A stretch of DNA of 64,000 nt from the NCBI GenBank assembly GCA_012184525.1, contig WOFQ01000020.1, positions 248,001 through 312,000 of the forward strand, read 5' to 3'. The position numbers and the translations under genes are program-made. Below, piece by piece: positions 57,301 through 64,000 of the stretch. The notes under the pieces are model-generated. The model searched no databases and was not told where the DNA came from. It saw only the letters and a list, made by a program, of their open reading frames with translations. Source of the stretch: Xenoacremonium recifei. Taxonomy: Eukaryota; Ascomycota; Sordariomycetes; Hypocreales; Nectriaceae. Each line of letters opens with the position of its first letter. The stretch's first letter is position 1.

Positions 57301-58107
57301 CCTCATCGACAAAGTTGACGTGGCCAGGGGTATCAATGAGATTGACCAGATGTGACTTGCCCTTGGTGCTGGGCAACACCAAGCTCATCGGCGCCGCCTT
57401 GACCGACAGGCCCCTCTCCCGCTCCAGTATATGCACGTCCGTGTATCGTAGTTGCTCGTCTCGGTTCTTGCCCACCCGTCGTTCCAACCGGTCTTGAATA
57501 TCGTGTGTCTCGAGGACAAGCATATCCATAAAGGCTGTCTTGCCGTGATGCATGTGACCGGCCAGCGCGACGTTGCGTATTTGCTCGGGAAAGTTCATCA
57601 GGTCGGTCATGAATCCGCGGTCGAAGAAGACGGGCGGCAGGTCATCCTCCTCGATGGTGAACTTCTTCTGCTCGACGGGGGCGATGATGGGTTGTGTGAG
57701 AGGCTGCGCGTCCTCCTCTTCGACGCGGGTCTCGACATCGGCGCCGTAGGTCTGCTCGGCGGTCGGATAGTACTGTTTGTCCTCGTACAGGGTGATTGCG
57801 TTGGAGGGGCCATCTGCGATTCGCGATTAGCAGGTTGATATGGAGCGAGACGAGGCTTGCTGTCGCAACATACCGTCGAGCTCCATCAGCTCCTGGCCCG
57901 TGACGCTGGGCGCCTCTTCTTCTGGTTCATCATCGTATGTGTAGTCCCCGGCCTGAATGCCCACCTCCGAAGCCTCCTCTGACCCGACATCGTCCCCGAT
58001 GAAGTTGCCGAACCTACGTTTCAAAGTCAGTCAGTCCCCGTCACGGCATTGGGAGGAAGCTCTGGCGCGCGCCGCAGCAAGACTTACTCGTCGTACAGAT
58101 CATCCAT
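54394..58107 (-). CDS. SNU114: Snu114, U5 snRNP GTPase of the spliceosome
   Basis: Five exons on the minus strand (58107-58088, 58013-57874, 57813-55673, 55587-55500, 54959-54394) encode 984 aa, close to yeast (about 1008) and human (972) orthologues. Exon 1 has only 20 nt. The acidic N-terminal region is followed by the EF-2-like G domain: G1 GHMHHGKT at about 139-146, G3 DTPGHVNF, G4 NKMD. Domains II-V follow, with the EF-2-type GEVFIAETKYN and, near the end, PRLMEPVYAVSV. The last intron is 540 nt, about ten times the local norm. Family role: Snu114 with GTP/GDP controls Brr2-driven unwinding of U4/U6 during activation and disassembly. Confidence 0.95.
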
Positions 58108-58778
58108 TGTGCTCTCTCCGAAAAGACGCAACGAAACAAAGAATTAGGAAGAGCAGAAGAGGAGTCTGTTTCGTGACGGTTGGCGCCTGTCCCTCGCTCT
58201 CTCTCTGCCTTGCGCGCCACGGCTCGAATCTCGATGGAGCTCCCCATGCGCCGTCGACTTTTTCGATGCCAAGCCGGCGAGGCTGGGTCACGTGATCCAT
58301 GCAAGGCTACGGCTCTCCGGTCCCGCTCGGGGCTAAAGGTACGAATACGACGGGTGGGCGCGAAGACGATTGGCCTCGCATCTCTAGCGGCAGGTACGAG
58401 CGGGGGAGGTCCAGCCAGATTGCCAGGGTTCAGCGCCTGGCACCTGCTGGAGCACCTGCTGGAGCACGGTTGCCCCTCCATTCACGGCGCGTCGTGGCTT
58501 CCCTTCCAGGATGGATGTGCTGCAGTTGGCGTCGAAAAAGGGAAGGGACGAAGGAGGGGCAGCAGCCAGTGCTTGCCGGTTCGCGGTGCGTTCCATTTGG
58601 GATTTGATAATATCCCCGATAAAGGACGGCTCCCATTTCTTGACCTGTCACTGCCTCAACAAAATTTCCTCTCCCCTGCCGTTGATTGACCTTTGATCTC
58701 TCCGACCTTCTCTTCTCTACTCTTCTTCTTACCCCTCATCCAAGAACCTCGTCTTCCAAACTATCACCAAGTATCATC
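58108..58778. other. Divergent promoter of SNU114 and ERG10
   Basis: A 671-bp interval between two housekeeping starts. A perfect 12-bp tandem duplication lies at 58441-58464 (CACCTGCTGGAG twice). The last 100 bases before ERG10 are a CT-rich leader, as in highly expressed fungal genes. No gene. Confidence 0.55.
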
Positions 58779-60154
58779 ATGGCCAACCTCCCTCCCGTCT
58801 ACATCGTCTCCGCTGCCAGGACACCAATTGGCTCATTCCTCGGGTTCGTACTGGAGAACAAAGGGCGCAGGTAGCAGGAATAGCTTCAGGCGGTGTGCTG
58901 ACTGGTGTTGCAGCTCTCTGTCGAGTTTGACCGCTGTCCAGCTGGGTTCCGTCGCCATCAAGGGTAGGTCTTTGGAGTTGCGAATCCCTCCTCGCCCCAG
59001 CTAATATTGACTTTCAGGCGCCGTTGAGCGATCTGGACTCAAGCCCGAGGACATTGACGAGGTCTTCTTTGGCAATGTCCTGTCTGCTGGGTAAGCTCCC
59101 TTGTTGAACTAAACCGCTCATGAGAAGCTCAAGCTCACCGTCTCAAAGTCTCGGCCAGGGTCCTGCCCGCCAGTGTGCCATCGGCGCTGGTCTTCCCCAG
59201 AAAACGATCTGCACCACGGTGAACAAGGTCTGCGCCTCGTCGCTCAAGGCCATCATCCTCGGTGCCCAGAACATCATGCTGGGCACTTCCGACATCGTCG
59301 TTGCTGGCGGTACCGAGTCCATGTCCAACGCCCCCCACTACCTCCCCAACCTGCGAACCGGCGCCAAGTATGGCGATCAGACCCTCGTCGACGGCGTTCT
59401 CAAGGACGGCCTCACCGACTCTTATAACAAGAAGGAGCACATGGGTCTCGCTGCCGAGCTCTGTGCTGTGGACAACGACCTCTCCCGGGAGGCCCAGGAC
59501 GAGTATGCTATCAACTCGTACAAGAAGGCCCAGGCCGCCACCGAGGCTGGTCTCTTCACCGAGATTGTCCCTGTCGAGGTCTCTGGTGGCCGAGGAAAGC
59601 CCCCGGTCAAGATTGAGCGTGATGACGAGGTTAAGAACCTGAACGTTGACAAGCTCAAGGCCATGCGACCTGCTTTCAAGGCTGATGGCACTGTCACTGC
59701 TCCCAACGCCGCCCCCATCAACGATGGTGCCGCTGCCGTTGTTCTGGTGTCCGAGGCCAAGCTTAAGGAGCTTGGTCTTAAGCCTCTGGCCAAGATTCTT
59801 GGTTGGGGTGATGCTGAGCGGGAGCCCGAGCGATTCACCGTCGCTCCCGCTCTCGCCATCCCCAAGGCCATCAAGCACGCCGGCCTGACCCCTGAGCAGG
59901 TCGAGTTCTACGAGATCAACGAGGCCTTCTCCGTTGTCGCTCTTGCCAACCTGAAGCTCCTCGGCCTTGATGCCGACAAGGTCAACGTCTACGGTGGCTC
60001 CGTCGCCATTGGTCACCCCCTTGGCTGCTCGGGTGCCCGAATTATCACCACTCTCACCTCCGTGCTCAAGGAGAAGAAGGCCAAGATTGGCTGCGTGGGT
60101 ATCTGCAACGGCGGTGGCGGTGCCTCTGCCATGGTCATCGAGAACCTGCAATAG
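58779..60154 (+). CDS. ERG10: Acetyl-CoA C-acetyltransferase (thiolase), ergosterol pathway
   Basis: Four exons (58779-58843, 58914-58963, 59018-59090, 59149-60154) encode 397 aa, the normal length. The nucleophilic cysteine is Cys91 in NKVCASS; GHPLGCSGAR provides the active-site His, and the second cysteine is in GICNGGGGASAMV near the end. The C-terminus (ENLQ) has no peroxisomal signal and there is no presequence, so this is the cytosolic enzyme that joins two acetyl-CoA to acetoacetyl-CoA at the start of the mevalonate pathway. The coding sequence is strongly biased to C-ending codons, which suits high expression and explains the long antisense ORF. Confidence 0.95.
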
Positions 60155-60761
60155 AGACCTAGTAAATCTCAGACAAAATAATGATTTGGATGACACAAAT
60201 GTTTTGGAGTATGGCAAGCAAAGCGCCATGGTACATGAAGTGCAACAGTTACGGCATGGCTCAACGTAAAAAAGGGGGAGTTCAGATGATGGTCGTCATC
60301 ATGTATACCCGACGAACCATGGCTGCTCTATAGAATTTAATCAAAGAAACAAACATCACATCTTCGCTGCCACGCTTCTGACCAAAACGCCCTTGATTTA
60401 TCTGTCTGATCAAGTTTTCATTACATGTTACGTACATATAACACAGACAGCATATCAACCCAAACCCTAAATTCAACATCGTTCGTTCAATCCAGTAAAC
60501 CACCACTCCGACAGTAGAAATAACGACTTTGTGATATGTTGCTGGGGCTATAATCTAAAGTTACAAAACCAAGGAGAAACAACAACTTAGCTTCAGGGGT
60601 GGGAAAACAAATCAAACACGACAAATAACACAAGAGCCCATCTCGTCGTTCAGTCCAGTACACTCCTCAACGGCCCTTCCCCCTCCATTCCTTTTTGGTA
60701 TGACAGTCGTAGTAAAAGGAGCGTGTGCGTTGCGTCCTCCAAATCAAACATAGCAAAGGGC
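60155..60761. other. Convergent 3' spacer of ERG10 and SIN3
   Basis: AT-richer than the flanks, consistent with two 3' untranslated regions. No gene. Confidence 0.6.
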
Positions 60762-63700
60762 CTATTGCTCGTCGGCGTCGGCGGCGCTGGGCGGCGGAAC
60801 GCCCTCGTCCATCCACTGGCGGAAGGCCTTGTTCTGCTCCTGGACTTCCTGGGGGCCGAGGTCCTTGGTCCAGCGGGGGTTGTGGACCATCTTCTCGAGC
60901 AGCTTGCTCTCGCGGAAGTTGGAGAGGGCGCGGCGATGGCGGTCGCGGGCGTCGGGGTCGGGAGGCGCGGCGGCGTGGTGGTCGTAGAGGTAGAACTCCG
61001 AGGTGCCGGGGGCGAAGAGCATCTTGGACGTCTTGATGCAGACGCTCACCGTCAAGTTCTCGCGCACGGAGACGGGCTTGGGGATGTCATCGTCGGCGTC
61101 GGCGTCAGGCGGGAGGTTGCGCGTGAGGAGCACCTTGTGTAGTTTGGCGCGGTCGATGCCCTCGGTGGGCTCGACGCGCATAAACGAAGACATGTAGTAT
61201 TGCCAGCGCTCGCGGGCCTGCATCTCGTCCATGTAGAACGTAGTCTCGTCGCGCTGCAGCCAGCGGACCGTGGCTTCGCACTTCTCGGGGAACTAAAGTG
61301 ATGTGTTAGTCGTGATAGTCACCAGCACAGAAGATCTGTCAACTTACCCAACACACCACAAAGACATCTCCGTCCTTGACGCACTTCTCAGCGAACTTCC
61401 TGGCGTTAATCTCCGTCTGGTAGCTCGTCTGCTCCTTGTCGCGGTTGTTGAGGTACTGCTGGATGAGGTCGGGCGTCTTCTCCTTTGCATCCGTGCTGCT
61501 GCAAGTGAGAGCAAGGCGGCAGATAGTCTTCAAGAGCTCCTGGATCGTGTAGAGTTTCCAGCCTGCCTTTAGGTAGTAGTGACGCATGATGTCCTGGTAT
61601 CGGCTCTCATCGACATCTCCAGTAATGTACTCCTCGATCAGCTCGAGCGTCTTGGGCCAATACGTCTCGGGCTCGTCAGAGGGATCGAAGAACTTCATGT
61701 GAGCCTGCGTGAAGCCGATGTCGCGAGCAGGCTTGGGCTTGTTCAGACGGTCAATCTCCTTCGCCACGCTCTCTCGGCTCTCTTTGACGTCCCGAAGTCG
61801 TCGGTAGAGCGTCTGGAAAATGCTGAAAAAGACAAAGAGTGTCTGATTGCAGAAGAAGTTGTACCACGGCCGCGCGAAAAAGCCATCAGCCTTCAACTCG
61901 CCGTCTTCCGTCAGGAGATCACTGTCCTGCCCAACAACAACCGGTCTAGGGATGGTAGGCATCCAGCGCTCGTTCGAGATCTCAGGCACTGTGCCGTCTT
62001 CAGGGGCGTCGGGCATCTCCTCCTCGTTAGCCGAGGTGTTGTCGGGCGTGCTCTCCTTGCTTCCGGACGCCGTGCTGTCCTCCTTTTGGCCTCGCGGCTT
62101 GCTTCCGTTCCGGCCGGGATCGAGAACCCCCCTAAGAAGATCTCCCTTCTTGCCGTTGCGGCGGCTGCGGCCGTTGGTGAGCTCGGCAGGCGTGTGGTCC
62201 TCCAGCTCTTCCTCGCCAGAGTCCGGCTGCATCTTGGGAAGCTTGTCCTGATACTTCTCCTCAGGAACGTCGAAGAAGGCGGGAACAAACGTCTCGAAGA
62301 AATCAAGAATGCGCTCCTTCTCCTGACTGCTGTGCTGTCCGTTGTGAAGACTGTAGAGCATCATCAGACGCAGTAGGTCGACGATTGTGTCCTTGTCGGA
62401 GAACTCCCAGATGAACTGATGTCGGGCGTTTGACTTCTTAAGCTCGCGTTGCCGTCGCTGCTCTTCGTGCTTCGTCTTGATGACATCAACCAGATGCTTC
62501 GCGGTGAGGTTTCGCTTATCATTCGACTTGACAAGAATACCCATGTGGTCAAGGCTCTTCAGATACATGTTATCCGTCTGGGCATGCCACACTTTCTCCC
62601 ATTCGCGCTGAGAAAAGCGCCAGTCCTCGTCCTTCTGCTTCATTCGAGAGAGCAGGACAGGCACAACGTCGAATGGGTGGGAGAACATATCATTCACCAC
62701 GTCGATGCCCTTGTCGCCATAGATCTTCTTGCAGATCCGCTTGAAGATGGACGTGCTCTGGCCTTGGAGAGCAAGGGGCATCTGGAAGGTTTCCCGCTCG
62801 GTGGGTGTCATAGCAAGCATCTGCTGGGCAATGGGTTCCAACAGCTGAATGCACTTGAGGTTGGCCTCAATGTTGAAGTCGTAATCATGGCGTTCCTCTT
62901 CGATTCTGTGCAAGCCCTCCTCGAACTGGTTCTTGCGATGCGCAACGAAGCCACTATCCTCTGAAGCCCACGTAGGGTGAGAGGCCCACTCGTCGTTGAG
63001 AACCGAGTTGCAGAGCTCATCGCGGCCACTGCAGGGCTTGAGGCGTTCCTATGACTCGATCAGAATGGGGCTTTTTCAAAGTCTAGAAAGAAAACTTACA
63101 CGTTTGGGCAGCAGTCTGTAGCTCGGCCCATATCCCCGGCAGTTGCTAAGGGAGACCTTTTCGATAGGAGGCACCGGCCGGTTGTCAATGACAATATCCT
63201 GGGTTTCGACACCGACAAAGACCTTCCAGAAGGCGAGGAGATCAGGGTTAGATGCAATGAACTGCGCACCCTTATGGAATAGCGTGTTGCGATCGATGAT
63301 GTTCTGGCTGAACAGATTGCAGAGCTTCAGGAACTCATTCATGGAATTCCGGTTACCGAGGTACTTCTTGACCCGTTCGAAGAAGGCAATCTCCTCTTGA
63401 CTCGACGTTGCTGATGAAGCAGCAGGATATGGCTCCGGCATCACCGGAGTCAGCGTAGGCTCAATGGCCGAGCCGTCCGCAGACGGTCGAGCGTGGTTCA
63501 GCTTGGGGCGCTTGTTGCCATTGACCAATGCAGGCTGCATGCGACTAGACGCGGCCGCCTCAGCGAGCAAAATCCCCGCGTTCGGTGCCGCCTTATCAGC
63601 CCGAGGTCGCTTCTTGGTGTCTTTGCTGGCGCTTGGCGGCGCGAAGCTGCCCAGAGGAGGCATCTTTCCTCCGTCTCTCTGGCCAGGCTGAGGTGTATGG

Positions 63701-64000
63701 CTGGCAGCCGATGGGCCTCCTTCATCAGCTCGGCCGGGAGTTGCCTTCGCCTGGCCTGCAGACTCTGGCAGAAACTGCTTGAAATCCTCCAGAAGGTCCG
63801 GGGCCGAGTTGAAAAGCGTAGTGACTTGAGCGTAGACGTCCTGGATCGGCTTCTGCTCGCGCTGATAGGTCTGCAGAATTTCCAAGAATTGCTTGTAGAT
63901 CTCAGGCTTGTCCTGGAATCGGTTCTGAAAACAATCGTTTGTCAGCGAAGAGTGACACCTGAGGAGTAAAAGCCATGGTTTGCTAACTCACCTTAATCTT
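60762..64000 (-). CDS. SIN3: Sin3 transcriptional corepressor scaffold, C-terminal part
   Basis: The last four exons are visible on the minus strand (64000-63992 partial, 63924-63100, 63048-61348, 61292-60762); the gene continues beyond the right edge. The first complete exon ends a paired amphipathic helix domain (NRFQDKPEIYKQFLEIL...VYAQVTTLF), and another PAH follows (FFERVKKYLGNRNSMNEFLKLC). Next is the histone-deacetylase interaction domain, with VSLSNCRGYGPSYRLLPK continuing after an intron in ERLKPCSGRDELCNSVLNDEW. The Sin3_corepress C-terminal region (FFCNQTLFVFFSIFQTLYRRL) follows, interrupted by a charged Ser/Glu-rich insert. Family role: Sin3 bridges DNA-bound repressors to Rpd3-type deacetylases in the nucleus. 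Confidence 0.94.

Noticed and set aside
59135..60229. 364-codon open frame antisense to ERG10
   Set aside because: It mirrors the thiolase gene; strong C-ending codon bias removes stops on the opposite strand. No domain.

Overview
The window is nuclear DNA of a filamentous ascomycete. Genes are split by short introns (about 45-60 nt) with GTRNGT donors and TAG/CAG acceptors, and the gene content is typical of moulds: Zn2Cys6 regulators, HET-domain proteins, MFS sugar porters, SNU114, SIN3, ERG10, CIA2, MTM1, GUP1. The style suggests a Sordariomycete, but the sequence alone does not prove the class. I give hand-built spliced models, each checked for reading phase; all intron positions are predictions.

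Left block (1-18 kb), conserved: the 3' end of GUP1, a FAR-17a/AIG1-like membrane protein, a 3-kb divergent spacer, a 714-aa coiled-coil protein, an Hrt3/FBXO9-like F-box protein, the mitochondrial carrier MTM1, a WDR89-like WD40 protein, an FRG1-like protein, a 2-oxoglutarate/Fe(II) oxygenase-like protein and a MYND zinc-finger protein.

Middle block (18-37.4 kb), accessory: an AT-rich stretch with a broken HET gene (18.8-20.9 kb), an MFS sugar porter, an intact HET gene, and then a compact run that looks like a sugar-catabolic cluster. The run holds a second MFS sugar porter, two divergent Gfo/Idh/MocA oxidoreductases, an anhydrosugar kinase of the AnmK/levoglucosan-kinase family divergent from a transaldolase paralogue, and a Zn2Cys6 regulator. 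Four copies of an inverted CGG-N8-CCG element with a nearly fixed core lie in exactly the three promoter regions that serve the porter, both oxidoreductases, the kinase and the transaldolase. I propose uptake of an unusual (probably anhydro or otherwise ring-modified) sugar, oxidation or reduction by the two NAD(P)-dependent enzymes, phosphorylation with ring opening, and entry into the pentose phosphate pathway through transaldolase, all under the adjacent regulator. The substrate is unknown.

Right block (37.7-64 kb), conserved: a ZIP metal transporter, a DsbA-like thioredoxin-fold protein, a TMEM70-like mitochondrial protein, a large Zn2Cys6 regulator with a 5-kb gene-free upstream region, CIA2 (cytosolic Fe-S assembly), a 2.2-kb gene-free stretch, SNU114 with a 540-nt intron, ERG10, and the 3' part of SIN3 running off the end. 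No CRISPR array, insertion sequence, rRNA or convincing tRNA was seen.
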